A DNA stretch of 20,588 nt from Pelargonium nanum (GCA_036897485.1 JAYMTF010001924.1:1-20588), one strand, 5' to 3'; counted from the stretch's first letter, positions 1 to 10,904 are shown. Made by a program: numbers and translations. The notes: generated by a model not told the origin, from the letters alone.

Positions 1-1357
1 GGCTTTGTCTCTTTCCTGAACACTATTGATTCCTTGCTCAAGCTTGTATATATATATATGTCCTGTATAGGTTCCTTAGGCCGTTGCAAGATAGGATTTC
101 GGCACCTTTCTGTATCAAAAAAATATGGCCCATTGAACCCATATGTTCACGTCTTCAGTTATCTTGCAAACTTGGTCTTGTCATATTCGTCTTCACCATA
201 TGTTAGTATGTGAGAGTACGCATTACGGTTTAATTGATAAATTTTTTTTACTATGACTTAAATCACACTTAGTTGTAACGATATTTTAATATATTCCCAC
301 TCTTTTGGTGATGAATTTGTCAGGCATTCAATTATTGAAAGTTTTAATTTGTCTTTCTCTTTTGGAAGTTATTATTATATTTTTAAAAATTGAAAGTTAT
401 TAGTTTATGTTATGTATTGTTGTATTTCATATGCTCCTTAAGAGAATAATAATTGGCCACAATGTTGCAATATGAGAATCAAAATTGTAAAACATTTGGT
501 TCGATGTTAAACTTGTATTATTATTATTATTATTGCTATTATTATTCCTTAAATAAAACAGAATTTTAATTTAGAATAATATATGTGTATTGTGCTACTG
601 TTGGTCTTGCTTAACTTCAGAACATGGATGACAACTGAGACATTTATATTTTTATAACAATAGGGACTCTTAATTAATACTTATCTTAATGTATATCCCA
701 TTAACTTAATGTTGAATATTTCAAATTCGGTACAAAACTTTATATATAAATGACGTGACAAATCACGTAATATGTAATATTTTCATAGTTTAAATTTATG
801 TTTTAACGAATAATAACTTGACATATATGACATTACTATATTTTTTCATAAATTACTGATGCAGAATGTTCGGCTTATAACTATACTTTACGCATTATGT
901 ATTGTGATTCGGTCAAATCGTACGTAAAATTATTAATGTTGCCATGTTTCAGACATATTATCTTTATGAATATTTTTATGCAATATACAGAGCATATGAT
1001 GTTTTCAGATGTATAGTTCAAGAAATAACAGATAACTTCTATAAAAAAAAAATAAGAAATTTATAAATAATATGTCAACTAGTGAAACATGGAATGAAAA
1101 AAACACTCCACATTTTGTATAACAAAAAATAAATTAAACATTTTTGACACATTCCCATACTCAACTATTTTCAGAAATTTAATATTCTGCACCATAGAGT
1201 TTATTTTATTCTATTTTGTTAATGTCAACCTATAAAGCTGTCTTGCACTCTTGCCTATTAATTGCTTAAACGTTTGGAGGTTAATTTTCTTACATATTTT
1301 AATCACAATAAATGATATATAATTTAGAGCTTCCAGTTAGTGTGTGGAAGTCTTATT
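1..1357. other. AT-rich upstream intergenic DNA
   Basis: No coding sequence is supported here. The stretch is AT-rich with many short A/T runs and frequent stops in all frames. It includes a TAT/ATT microsatellite at about 516-546, interrupted by one GC. I recognise no gene end, RNA gene or intact transposon. Confidence 0.6.
516..546. repeat. (TTA)n microsatellite
   Basis: A run of TTA/ATT trinucleotides with one GC interruption near 534. It is a simple sequence repeat in intergenic DNA. Confidence 0.8.
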
Positions 1358-1752
1358 TGTACTGTGTTAAAAGTTGATTGTGTGATGCACAATCCAACAT
1401 AAACGCGATACATTTAGTAATCATATTGAACGGTTAAATACGAACGCGACACGTTTAACGCGGTAACAAAATGTGTCGTGTTAACACGACACGACACAAT
1501 TGATAGAACCAATATGTTTGACACGATATTATTCAACAAGTTTGACATGTTATTCAGATTAATTTACAATTATACCTTTAAGCGTACGTGTTGGGTGTCA
1601 CTACACGATGCGTGCATGTTTTAAATGCCCAACACAACTACTAAACTGTTAGATTCTTTGACACAAATGCGAGACAACTACAAAGCGCACGAGTTGAAAC
1701 ACGCTAATTTTGTGTTATGTTCGTACTGTATCACGACACGAATTGTCAACTC
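1358..1752 (+). repeat. ACACGAC-rich dispersed repeat, copy A
   Basis: About 390 bp rich in CACGACAC and its complement GTGTCGTG. It aligns by eye with copy C (12975-13332) in the same orientation and with copy B (6981-7440) in reverse complement. Shared blocks include TTTAGTAATC, GTTTAACACG-like segments, the centre around GTGTCGTGTTAACACGACAC and ATTAATTTACAATTA. The outer ends look like weak inverted repeats: AAAGTTGAT at 1370-1378 and ATTGTCAACT at 1742-1751. It has no coding capacity, so a non-autonomous DNA element (MITE-like) is the most likely class. I cannot name the family. The ends are approximate and no target-site duplication was established. Confidence 0.65.
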
Positions 1753-2246
1753 TAGGCATCAAATTATTTGTCTTTTTCATTTAATTAGAATATATTTTGA
1801 GAAAGCAATTCAGTCACACTCTTTGTTTAACGGCATTTTCAATAATTAATAAAACAACAAAAATGTGAAAGAAAATTGAAAATTTGAAGTAGATAATTAT
1901 ATTTGGGCTTCTCTTGTGTACCACGAGGTCACAAAACGCCATTGTAATAACTAATAATCAACGGACAATTTTAATGGTCCTATTTTCCTCAAACTCGCCT
2001 AGCCAGCTACCACCTTCCCTTCTCTCTGTCCTGTTTCGCTCAATTTTCTCTCATTTTCTCGGAAAAAATTTCAAAATTCAAAATAAAAAACATGAAAATT
2101 ACCTGCACTAGCAAACTCCCATGCAAGTAACCCGCACTCTCCACTTTCTCGCCAGCCAAACGGTTTCAACAATTCAACAATTTGACTCAGCTGCACATTA
2201 CCGCCAATTTCTTGTCATTTCGATCACTGGCTGCGACTGCGACGCC
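1753..2246 (+). promoter_or_regulatory. Upstream region of the F-box gene
   Basis: AT-rich DNA that becomes C/T-rich (CTTCCCTTCTCTCTGTCC, about 2013-2030) shortly before the F-box start codon, as is common for plant promoters and leaders. No unambiguous TATA box was fixed. The assignment rests mainly on position. Confidence 0.4.
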
Positions 2247-2255
2247 ATGACTTGA
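2247..2255 (+). promoter_or_regulatory. Two-codon uORF before the F-box start
   Basis: ATG ACT TGA lies 24 bp upstream of the F-box start codon, so it is probably in the 5' leader. Such very short uORFs can lower initiation at the main ATG. Whether this one is transcribed is not shown by the sequence. Confidence 0.35.
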
Positions 2256-2279
2256 CTTGAGCCTGGTGAGCAGTCAGAC

Positions 2280-5200
2280 ATGGGGGCGTCGCTCTCCAAC
2301 CTGACCGACGGCACCAATGGTTCGACCGGTCCGGGGCTGGGCGACATCCCGGAGAGCTGCGTGGCTTGTGTGTTTCTCTACCTTACGCCGCCTGAGATTT
2401 GCAATCTCGCTCGGCTCAATCGGGCGTTTCGCGGCGCTGCGTCCTCCGATGCGGTGTGGGAGTCGAAGTTGCCTCCTAATTACCAAGATCTGCTCGATTT
2501 GTTGCCTCCTGAGAGGTACCAGAAATTGTCGAAGAAGGACATCTTTTCCCTCATCTCTCGTCCGGTTCCGTTCGACGATGGGTTTAAGGTCGGTGATGTT
2601 ATGATTAGTGATCGTTGTTCTGACGTTGGAATTAGGGTTTTAGGTCTGTTTTGGCTTGAATTGTTGGGTATTGGTTTCATCTGGTGCAAAAAATTAGGGT
2701 TATGTGAATGATTGTGAATTAGGGTTTAGGGGCTCCGTTTAGACTTTGAACTATAATTTTTTATTTCTCCTTTTGAATTTGCTGTGATTGATTTACAGGA
2801 AGTATGGATAGACAAAGTTACGGGAAGGGTGTGCATGTCAATATCAGCTAAGGCCATGGCAATTACTGGGATTGAAGATCGGAGATACTGGAATTGGATT
2901 CCCACTGAAGAATCCAGGTTAGCTTCTAAAAGCCTCAATCTGGAGATTGAATCTTCAAGTTTCATGTGAATAATGTGTTACTTATGAGTCAGTCAATTAC
3001 ATATGCAATCTATGTCACTTACAGCTTTGTTTAAGGAATTCAGTAGTTTCCAATTACTTTAAAAGTCACATTGCATAACTGGTATAATATATGAGAAGGA
3101 AAAAATCAGAGCTTGAGTTTTGTCATCATGGGTCGAAAGTTAGCAGGATGATACCTTATTACTTGAATGATTTAATCTCGGTTTTTCATGGCCAATGAGA
3201 AAAACTTCAACTAATGAGATTGGTTGAATTGAGTTAATAACTATTGTTGAAAGTGGAGGTGAAAAGTCCCTCGTCGAACAGATATAAAGTTAAAAACTTA
3301 AAATGCCACGTATAATGGGGCAAGCCAAACCCTACTAAAAAGATTGACATTTTAGTAGTGCTAAGCTCTTTGTGTAGCCCGACATTTGAAATGATGTTGA
3401 ACTGATTGGAATGGTTTAATCGTGGTATGGGTTTTTCATAGCCGATGAGAAAACTTTCAACTAATGAGAGTAGTTTGAATTGAGTTAAGAACTATGATAG
3501 TATGTTATTTTGGCACTTTTTGAAACTTTGAAGTTTAGACCCTTCATCATTTCTATCAAGTATACGTAGAAGAATTTTTTACGTAAATATAACTTTTAAA
3601 ACATTTTGATGATGACTTCCACTATTAACAATTGTTTGATAGAACTAAGTTAGTCAAGGAAATATAAATATAATTCAGCTGCAATTCCTGTAATCAAGTG
3701 GTGATATTATGAACTTGTTGTATAGTTGTAAAGAAAGATTATCATAGATAACTAATCATGAAGGTTTATAAAGAAAACTTATCTTAGACAAGTTATCTGC
3801 TCATGAAAAAAACCTTTTATTCCTCTCCTGCCAAAAGCCCAAGGATTCAAATCTGACTCTTATCGATTAGAGAATTTAATATTGAAACCAAGTATGTTTG
3901 ACAAATTATAACAGCCTTGGAATGGAACACAAGAAGCTTATGTTCTTGAGGGTCATCTTATTTATTATGAAAAAGACCTAAAACATATCATATCATGATC
4001 AATATAAGCTTTGATTTTTTATTTACGTTGAATTTGATAGCCTTGTATAACCTCCTTTAGGTTAGATGATTTTTCCTTCTCAGCCTCAACCTCAACCTCT
4101 TGTAAATTATGTTTGTCTTTTATGCAAGTTGAATTATAATTTGGTTCACACTCTTGCATTTATCACAAAATGTTGCTATGTGTTGAGATTTTCTGTTTAG
4201 AATCTTCTCTTTAGCTGGGCCAATGACGGGTACGCACCCAATGGTTTTATCTATCACGCATAGGAGAATACCGAATATGCTTTCTGAAGTGTTTTTTTTC
4301 TTCTCTGCCTTGTGATAGGAATAACATGGATTCCAATAAAAGGAACAAATGTTTGCTTTTGGCTTACTTTTCATCTATATTGAAGTTATTTGATAATGGG
4401 CTTAGTGTCCGATAGCACAAGTTACATATATAATAATCTCTTTTGCTTGTTTTGAGTCTTACAATGGCCTTGCTTGATTTGCAATTTGCTTTTTTGTTCT
4501 TGTTCTCTGACAGAAGTTTGCTTGCTTCCCTTCTTCACTCTACCTATTTTAATGTGGCTCATCTGGTTGATGAGGAGGGTAGAACTGTATTGTCAAATCA
4601 AGTTTTCAGGATGGCGTAAACCATGTTTTCTACAATCATCTAATTGTCACGTGTGGCAATCGACATCTCTCATGTTAAGTGTGGTTTGTACAAATTGTAT
4701 TGCCAGAGTAGCATATTGTTTTTGAAGAGTTTGGGTAGAGCTTCCATCTTTTTTTTTTTTAATGTCCATTCAATTTTTATACTATTATCTCCATGCGAGA
4801 TTCTTTTTTTATCCAAATATCATTTGGAGCAGCTATTATTGTCTGCCTGTACTTTTTTCACATCCCTATTTGTTAGTTGTGAGGCCCCCAATCCCATTTC
4901 CATGTTACTACAACTAATCATATTATAGGTCCTTTTGATTAACTAAATGAGCATATTATTCATATGATCTGCTTAATGCCTATAATACCATTACAGTACA
5001 TATATGGGATACCATAAGCGCACTGCAATTTTTTCCGTTTAAAGGAGTTTTCAGTGTCTTACAAGGACTTATTCCCCGTAATGTTTTCTGCTATGTTGTT
5101 AAACATGTTATTTGGTTTTCTTGGTATCTATTTTGTCCATCATTTTTTTTTGAGAAATCAAAGCTTTGATGGAGTGCCTCAATTAAAAAACCAGTCCAAT

Positions 5201-5678
5201 TTTTGTCCTATGCAGGTTCCATGTTGTTGCTTATTTACAGCAAATCTGGTGGTTTGAAGTAGACGGGGTGGTAAAGTTTCCTTTTCCTGCTGATATCTAC
5301 ACTTTATTCTTCAGGCTTCACCTGGGAAGGTTTTCCAAAAGGCTTGGACGGCGTGTTTGCAGCTTTGAGCACGCTCACGGTTGGGATATTAAGCCCGTAA
5401 AATTTGAATTTTCAACTTCAGATGGCCAGGAAGCATCATCTGAGTGCTGTTTAGATGAGACTCAACCTTATGATTCACATGTTAACCATAAGCGTGGATG
5501 TTGGATAGACTATAAAGTTGGTGAATTTATTGTCAGTGATTCGGAACCTGCAACAGAAGTAAGATTTTCCATGAAACAGATCGATTGCACACATTCCAAA
5601 GGCGGGCTCTGTGTAGATTCCGTATTTATAATTCCAAGTGATTTGAGAGAGCGCAAAAGAAAAGGGGTTTTCAAGTAG
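2280..5678 (+). CDS. PP2-A13: F-box protein PP2-A13-like (F-box plus Nictaba/PP2 lectin domain)
   Basis: Three exons, 2280-2588, 2799-2917 and 5216-5678, join in frame at GT-AG sites (phases 0 and 2) into 296 aa, close to the roughly 290 aa of the Arabidopsis PP2-A group of F-box proteins. Residues about 20-65 form the F-box (LGDIPESCVACVFLYLTPPE, then NLARLNRAFR and VWESKLP), the part that binds SKP1/ASK in SCF ubiquitin ligases. From about residue 90 to the end is the PP2 (phloem protein 2/Nictaba-like) lectin domain, with ITGIEDRRYWNWIPTEESRF, YLQQIWWFEVDG and the C-terminal VGEFIV and DSVFIIPSDLRERK. The family is thought to recognise glycosylated or stress-related targets; the target here is unknown. 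Exon 1 has its own ATG after an upstream mini-ORF. A partial inverted copy lies near 13970-15400. No defect is seen in this copy. Confidence 0.93.
2589..2798 (+). other. F-box gene intron 1, with telo-box-like motifs
   Basis: A 210 bp intron that begins gtcggt and ends tttacag. If it were retained the frame would stop at 2711. It carries several TTAGGGTT/TTAGGGTTT motifs (near 2634, 2694 and 2719), which resemble the plant telo-box AAACCCTAA seen near start sites of housekeeping genes. Confidence 0.75.
3165..3243 (+). repeat. Direct repeat, unit 1, in F-box intron 2
   Basis: About 80 bp that matches 3409-3494 in the same orientation. Shared blocks are GTTTTTCAT, GCC[AG]ATGAGAAAA, TTCAACTAATGAGA, TTGAATTGAGTTAA and AACTAT. 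The units start 244 bp apart. Confidence 0.75.
3409..3494 (+). repeat. Direct repeat, unit 2, in F-box intron 2
   Basis: Second unit of the pair described at 3165-3243. It is slightly longer because of a small insertion near GTGGTATGG. No flanking element explains the duplication. Confidence 0.75.
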
Positions 5679-6169
5679 CTGTGAATCCAAAGTGGGCATG
5701 TTTTGTATGTCTGTGATCCCAAAACATCCCAATCGGGATTATATCATACAACTTATATTTTTGAAGGTCTTATTGTTTTAGTCTTAGAGGATGTCATCTT
5801 TATTGGTTTTTGATGTAGGTATGTGTCCTCTATGGTTATGTAATTTTCACACCATAATGTATTTGATTCACTTTTTTTTTCTTCATACATACATTCTGCT
5901 GACTAGCCACTCAAGTCAATCATGTGCGTTTACACTTGCAAATTTTGCATCGCAAGCAATGTAACATAGTTGAAAATGTTTGCATAATGTTTAATTGTTC
6001 AAGTGATTGAAATTTGATAGTAGAGCTTCCATTGTCCTCAATAAGAACAGGTGAAATTTTAACCTACTGCATCTGCAATTTCAGCTTCTCTTTGTATGCG
6101 TTCGGTGTAATTTAGTGCCTCTTCATTCCTCAACTCGTGTTGTTTTTTCTTCTTTGTTTTTGTTTTCAG
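5679..6169 (+). other. 3' side of the F-box gene
   Basis: T-rich DNA following the stop codon, expected to hold the 3' UTR. No canonical AATAAA was pinned down. Much of it is conserved in the inverted copy near 14640-14990, for example ATCATGTGCGTTTACACTTG, so it belonged to the duplicated block. Confidence 0.5.
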
Positions 6170-6589
6170 GCAGGACCTCATGGAAGCGGATACTGCATTT
6201 GTCAAGGAGGTATGCTCTTTTTTTCATCTTATTCTTATCCAGCTAATGGAGTCGTGTTTTGAAATCTGGAGATGAGAATGGGACTACACATCTTAGGGTT
6301 TTGCTTTGGTTAAATGCTATTAGTAGATTGGTCTATACCTTAAATTTCATTGAAAGGGTCAGAAATTGCCATTGGTCTGCTCTGCCAGTGCCCAGTGTGT
6401 GTGTGTGGGTGACATCAGTTTGAAACTAGTTGTAGTACTCACTATGAACATTGACTTGTGAGCATCAAAATGTGCTTCCACTTGTGGGGTCTTTATTTTC
6501 TTGTTCATCTCTTGATTTTCTAGTTAGGTTCGAAGCTTCGCGGAGATCTTGGTACAGCTGTGACACAATCGTACTGCCCAGCAGATAAG
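6170..6589 (+). other. Two exon-like pieces downstream of the F-box gene
   Basis: Piece 1, 6170-6209, follows a strong acceptor (gttttcag) and ends at a donor (gtatgc). Piece 2, 6524-6589, follows gattttctag and ends at aag/gtatgg. From the ATG at 6180, piece 1 encodes MEADTAFVKE and piece 2 continues in phase with LGSKLRGDLG then TAVTQSYCPADK, without a stop. I do not recognise this peptide. The pieces could be 3' UTR exons of the F-box transcript, exons of an alternative isoform, or relics of another gene. In the inverted copy most of piece 1 upstream of GCATTTGTC is deleted, and piece 2 has 4 bp and 1 bp deletions that break the frame, although its splice dinucleotides survive. Confidence 0.35.
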
Positions 6590-6980
6590 GTATGGACCAC
6601 TATAGTATAGTATGGATCAAAACTTGTTTCTTGTGTGCTCAGTTTTGTTGTATCTTCCCAGTTTAGGTTTGGTTATGAGATGCTTGACAAGTATCTCTGG
6701 TTTGGTTCACACACTCACTCCTGTTAGGTGTTGAGTCTATTAATGCATAGTTTCATAGATGTTACTTGGTTTTATTAGAGCAGGAGGCTCTGATGGGTTG
6801 CATTAAAACATTACATTTGTACAAACCTAGTTGGGTTGTGACGGTTGTCAATGGTTGGAGATTTATATAACTGTTGTGAACCAACAAGTTTCTTAATTTT
6901 TAAGGTAATGCTTTCTCTTAATAGAAAAATGCCTGTTAGTTTATTTTATATTTCATATAAATTTGTTGATTAGTGTGAGT
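6590..6980. other. Non-coding tail of the duplicated block
   Basis: No gene is seen. The segment up to about 6930 aligns with the reverse complement of about 13970-14260, for example GTATCTCTGG, CAGGAGGCTCTG and CAACAAGTTTCTT. This marks the outer end of the inverted duplication. Confidence 0.6.
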
Positions 6981-7440
6981 AAAGTTGACAATTATGGTTG
7001 TAACATGACACCCCACACAAACACGACACGAAATTAGTATATTTGGGCTCACACATTTTGTATTCGTGTTCGTGTTGGAGAACCCAACATATTTAGTAAT
7101 CGTTTTTGTGTTGGGCCTCTAAAACACACATGCACGACTAATTAGTCGCGTTGTGATGCATCACACGCTCAACATGCACACTAGAGGGTTTAATTGTAAA
7201 TTAATACTTAGAACATGCCAGACATGATGAGTCGTGCCGTGCCAAACGTGTTGATTTTATCTTGCAGAATTGTTGGGCCGTGTTTGTGTCAATCGTGTCG
7301 TGTCAACTCGATTCATTTATTTATCGTGTTAATCGTGTCATCTTCGTGTTCAACCGTTCAACACGATTGCTGAATGTGTTGTGTTAATGTTAGGTTGCGT
7401 TGCACACGGTCAATTTTTGGCACGACACAAACACAACATG
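6981..7440 (-). repeat. ACACGAC-rich dispersed repeat, copy B
   Basis: Its reverse complement aligns along its length with copy A: TTGAACGGTT, then CACGATTAACACG, TTGACACGACACGATTGA, TTAATTTACAATTA, GTGTGATGCATCAC and GCCCAACACAA. It starts AAAGTTGACAATT and its other end reads GGTCAATTTTT, a weak terminal inverted repeat. CACGACAC motifs continue to about 7435. It contains no ORF. It is a non-autonomous element of unassigned family. Confidence 0.65.
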
Positions 7441-8540
7441 TGTTCACGAATTGCTCTACAAGTGAGGTTTCATGAGCTTGAGTGTTGATGCGACGCTAAA
7501 GCTATTGCGTCGATCGTAACGTTGACATTACAATAAATTTGAATAAAGAAAACATTCTTTTTCTAGTAAAAGTAGAGATATTGTTGCATGAAAAAATAAC
7601 ACTCCTCATGACCCACAATGATAAAAGTCCCGTGTACTGAACTGATCACGTGACTATAAATTTACGCAATTTGTTTCCTTAGACGGGGCTTTGGCTATTA
7701 TGGTTGACCATGTTTTCGTATAAAAATAGTATAAGGGTACACAAAAAATACAGTTCCTCACTAGTGTAGTGTGTCATTCAGTTGAAAGGTGCATAGTGTT
7801 GGTCTAGCCCTAGCAGCATAGAGTCCCAAAAATTGATCAATGCATCCATTATTTACTACACCAACATCCATAAATCTCCATTCCCATTGAAAGTTCAAAG
7901 CTGTAGGTATAAACATTTTAGGGCTATAAATTAGGGGTCGGTTCGAGTTCGGCGCCGGATGTTCATTTATGGTATTTGCTGAGCTCAAATCTCAGGAGGC
8001 AGCTTGTAGTAGCTAGTTTTCACATTTATGTTGTATCCTCCAGAAATGTCTACACATTTTGGCTACTTGAAAACAAAAATTAAAGTTGGTAGCTACCCAA
8101 AAGCCAAAGCTGGAAGCTTGGAGCTAGAGGGTACCCTAGTTGGGGCCACTGTCCTATTGTGAGTCCACCGTTTTTGGTTATTAGCTAAAATTGTAGGACA
8201 TTGATAGGTTTTGGGTATAGAGGTTGGTGGGAAGGTTGGGACCTTGTTGTGCTGGCTCTGGCTCTGGCTGGTGGGTGGTGCTCAGGCTCAACTTCATGAT
8301 CTGCAACTGCAAGCTTAGCAGCTTAAGATGCTATTTTGCCCTAGCTAATTAGGACCACTAGTCCTAGTCCTGTCCATTCCAGGCCACTGTTAGTCCAAAA
8401 TGTCCTATTCCACTGCTCTGCCCTTCTCTTCTAGGACGGTTTCTTGACCCTTTGTGCCCTTCTTAGTGTGAGTTAAAATAATCTCGATTTGAGGAGACAA
8501 ATGGATGCGTGTGCTTAACTTAAACTAGATGGACTTAATT
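7441..8540. other. Intergenic DNA, no gene seen
   Basis: No supported coding sequence. The open frame on the minus strand at 7761-7988 has no recognisable domain. The stretch around 8010-8130 (GTAGCTACCCAAAAGCC and nearby GGCTACTTG) has a loosely inverted look that might be a worn element, but it is too weak to call. Confidence 0.5.
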
Positions 8541-8612
8541 TTGTCTTGAGTTTTGCCTTATGGCAAATTTAGTAGTTTCTGATGGAGAAATTTGAAGTCT
8601 TGTACGGAGAAC
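8541..8612 (+). repeat. Direct repeat, unit 1 (180 bp spacing)
   Basis: 72 bp matching 8721-8792 with the start and end both shifted by exactly 180 bp. Shared blocks: TTGTCTT, TAGCAAATT-like, AGTAGTT, GGAGAAA, TTGAAGT and TACGGA. Confidence 0.75.
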
Positions 8613-8720
8613 TTTTTCGATCGAAGTATTCCGTTCGAGTTGGAAACTTTTGAACGAGCGAATGAAAAGTGATCAATCAACGAATGCACCAACAACTTCA
8701 ACCAGATCGACTGTATAGTG

Positions 8721-8792
8721 TTGTCTTAAATTTTGTTTCATAGCAAATTGAGTAGTTCTAGGCGGAGAAACTTGAAGTTCTATACGGAAAAT
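8721..8792 (+). repeat. Direct repeat, unit 2 (180 bp spacing)
   Basis: Partner of 8541-8612. Divergence is moderate, so this is an old tandem duplication. The part between the units shows no clear further similarity. Confidence 0.75.
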
Positions 8793-8936
8793 TTGATGGA
8801 TTGATTATTATTTATTGTTGTTGATAAAAAGTGTACACCAAGTGAACATGTGTGTTTTTAGGGGGATGGTCACGTGCAAAGAGCATGAAGAACAGTCTCA
8901 TAAATGGGGATTAATAGAGCTAAGCATAGGCTTAGG

Positions 8937-8963
8937 CTATGGCTTAGCCAAGCCAAGCCATAG
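8937..8963. other. Short perfect hairpin
   Basis: CTATGGCTT (8937-8945) and AAGCCATAG (8955-8963) form a perfect 9 bp stem around a 9 nt loop AGCCAAGCC. It is too short for a plant microRNA precursor. Confidence 0.5.
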
Positions 8964-9039
8964 AAGCAGTACAAGGCAAGCATAATGACATTGTACTTTT
9001 GACTTTTCTGTGTGTTGTCCATATTACAGTTAATAGGAG

Positions 9040-9053
9040 CATGCATATGCATG
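9040..9053. promoter_or_regulatory. Palindromic double RY motif
   Basis: CATGCATATGCATG is a perfect 14 bp palindrome that contains CATGCA and TGCATG, the RY core bound by B3 factors of the ABI3/FUS3/LEC2 group. It lies 2.5 kb upstream of the HD-Zip start, so any role is inference. Confidence 0.35.
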
Positions 9054-9724
9054 TACCTTTGTTGCTCCTGTTTCTAAATTATCTAACTATTTTTTTATAG
9101 TCATAATTATAATATTTCATCATTCCTCTTTTGTACTACGTGTTACTGTTACATTAACATTTCGAGGTGTATTCATTTTGATTTTAGGTATCGAGGTATG
9201 TATGTATTTACTCTTGTTTTTATTTTATTTTATTTACATATGATCTCTTTACGTGCATATGTATATGAGAATAAATAATCTCATTTTGAAAGCTATAAGT
9301 TGGGATTCAAAACAAACATTATAGCAATGACTTCACGACATTTTATCAACTACCGAATCACTTTTAATGATATGATATTTGTGTTTGATTCATAATCCAT
9401 TTATATATTTTTCACTCCTTGTCATCTGAGTTTCTCATTTACTATCAATTTCGATCGCAATTTGCCTATTTATTTAAAGTTCTATAAAATTTCACGACAT
9501 TTGCAAAAGGTGAGAAATTTTAAAAAGTTCTGAAAGAGTGTTGACTCCTATAAGTAGCCATTTTTTAGATTTTACCGAACAATCTATTGCGACACTTCTT
9601 CAAAATTTTTCTAATGTGTCAAGTGTCAACTCCTCTAATAGACTATAGTGTTATCAACAAGCATTTCATATTGCATGTAGATTTTTGTTGTCTAATAAAT
9701 TTGCAAATTCTTTCATTGTAAGAC

Positions 9725-9734
9725 GCATGCATGC
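9725..9734. promoter_or_regulatory. Second RY-type motif
   Basis: GCATGCATGC holds overlapping RY cores on both strands, 1.9 kb upstream of the HD-Zip start codon. It is a motif match only. Confidence 0.3.
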
Positions 9735-10886
9735 AAAAATTAAGCGAGAAGACTATACTATTTCAAAAATTAGAATATCGAAAGCTTTTTCGACGTTTGT
9801 AATCTATATATTGTACTTATAGACAAACAACGGTTCAAAAATAAAATTATTCGATTTTTGTCAACTACATCAACTCTCCTAAGAAACATTACTTAAGATA
9901 ACTAACTCATAAGTTGAAGCTAATCAAATTGTTTTGTGGCATAGGAGTTGACTTCCTCTTCAATTTATGTTTCAAAAGTAATCTACATATCAAAATTGAG
10001 AAGTTTTTATGTTAATGAGCACTATTTTTGGGTGTTCCATAGTTAGATTTACACATCATTATAATATACACATATGTATATGTCAAATGTGAAGTGGAGC
10101 TAGTGTCTCCTTAGAAATGGCAAAAATTAAATGACCATTGAAGATCCAATCAAAAGCTTTGATGAGGTGGGTCACAAAGAACATAAGGAGGTAATAGAAC
10201 AGTTCCAACCAATCCTGCAAGTATCTTACTACTACTCTCAGTTTCTCTTGCAATTTGTCACCACATATTGATTCTCTCATTTCTTATACAAATGGTTAAA
10301 AAAAATTCACTGTGAATTGCCACTTACATCTCTGAGTTTTACCCTATTAATCAGGTGAAATAATACAACATTTGACTGTATATTTTTCTCTTTTACTATT
10401 CATGCAGATAAGGTGTTTGCTAAAATGCCTGAGAGAAATTTATTTCTCATAACTCTCTCAACTTGTTGTGGGTACTCTTTAATTCAATTGGTTGTGCCTT
10501 TTTAGATGGAAATTTATCAAATTGTTGATAATTAGGCAGATGGGTTCTCACAATAATCCAAGTTTTTTGTATGTCAAGTGTTGTTGTTATCAGCATCAAC
10601 TTTTTAATTAATGCACAAACAAAGAACAGAGCGTTTTGGAAGAGAAGAAAAGGATAGAAGAGAGACACAGCTGTTGTAGACACTGAGTGTCTCATCTCTT
10701 TCAAGAGAATTTTAGGCTCAATACCAATTTGATGACATTGTTTCGTATACGAATACGAATACATGTCCTTACCATTACCACTTTTCGAGTCTTGTTTTCG
10801 AGATACAATTCTCCTATCCTCTGTCCCTCCCTGTGTCCTCTCCTCAGCTCATTCAATACAATCTCCACAAGCCAACCCTATCTATA

Positions 10887-10904
10887 AGACTATAACCATA
10901 GTCT
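10887..10904. other. 7 bp stem hairpin upstream of the HD-Zip gene
   Basis: AGACTAT, then AACC, then ATAGTCT: a perfect short inverted repeat in the distal promoter. No function is known to me. Confidence 0.35.

Larger units (their letters stand above)
2918..5215 (+). other. F-box gene intron 2, 2.3 kb
   Basis: Starts gttagc and ends tatgcag. It is T-rich with no supported coding sequence; the longest open frames are uninterrupted by chance. It contains a direct repeat pair (3165-3243 and 3409-3494) and a small CCTCAA/CAACCT repeat near 4082-4100. It is long for a plant intron, so an old insertion is possible, but I identify no transposon. Confidence 0.75.
8793..10900. other. Intergenic DNA upstream of the HD-Zip gene
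   Basis: No gene is seen. The stretch holds a G-box core CACGTG at 8871-8876, a short hairpin at 8937-8963 and two RY-type motif clusters (9040-9053 and 9725-9734). Around 9538-9960 the motif GT[TC][GA]ACTCCT recurs near 9539 and 9629 and inverted near 9945, perhaps the worn ends of an old element. The open frames on either strand lack recognisable domains. Confidence 0.5.

Noticed and set aside
4120-4374. Minus-strand frame in F-box intron 2 as a gene
   Set aside because: No recognisable domain, and it sits inside an intron of a clearly spliced gene on the other strand.
5040-5165. Extension of the F-box duplication to about 5040 against 15490
   Set aside because: A loose match (GTGTCTTACAAGG against GTGCCTTACAGGG) was first taken as homology. 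The copy side is better explained as DYW-domain coding sequence.
8937-8963. MicroRNA precursor
   Set aside because: The stem is only 9 bp; no arm of about 21 nt can pair.
10135-10140. LEAFY-type CCATTG core upstream of the LMI1-like gene
   Set aside because: LMI1 is a LEAFY target in Arabidopsis, but a six-base match in 3 kb of AT-rich DNA is expected by chance.
10447-10764. 105-codon minus-strand open frame upstream of the HD-Zip gene
   Set aside because: Low-complexity, K/L/T/S-rich translation without a domain; the DNA is AT-rich and contains promoter-like features.
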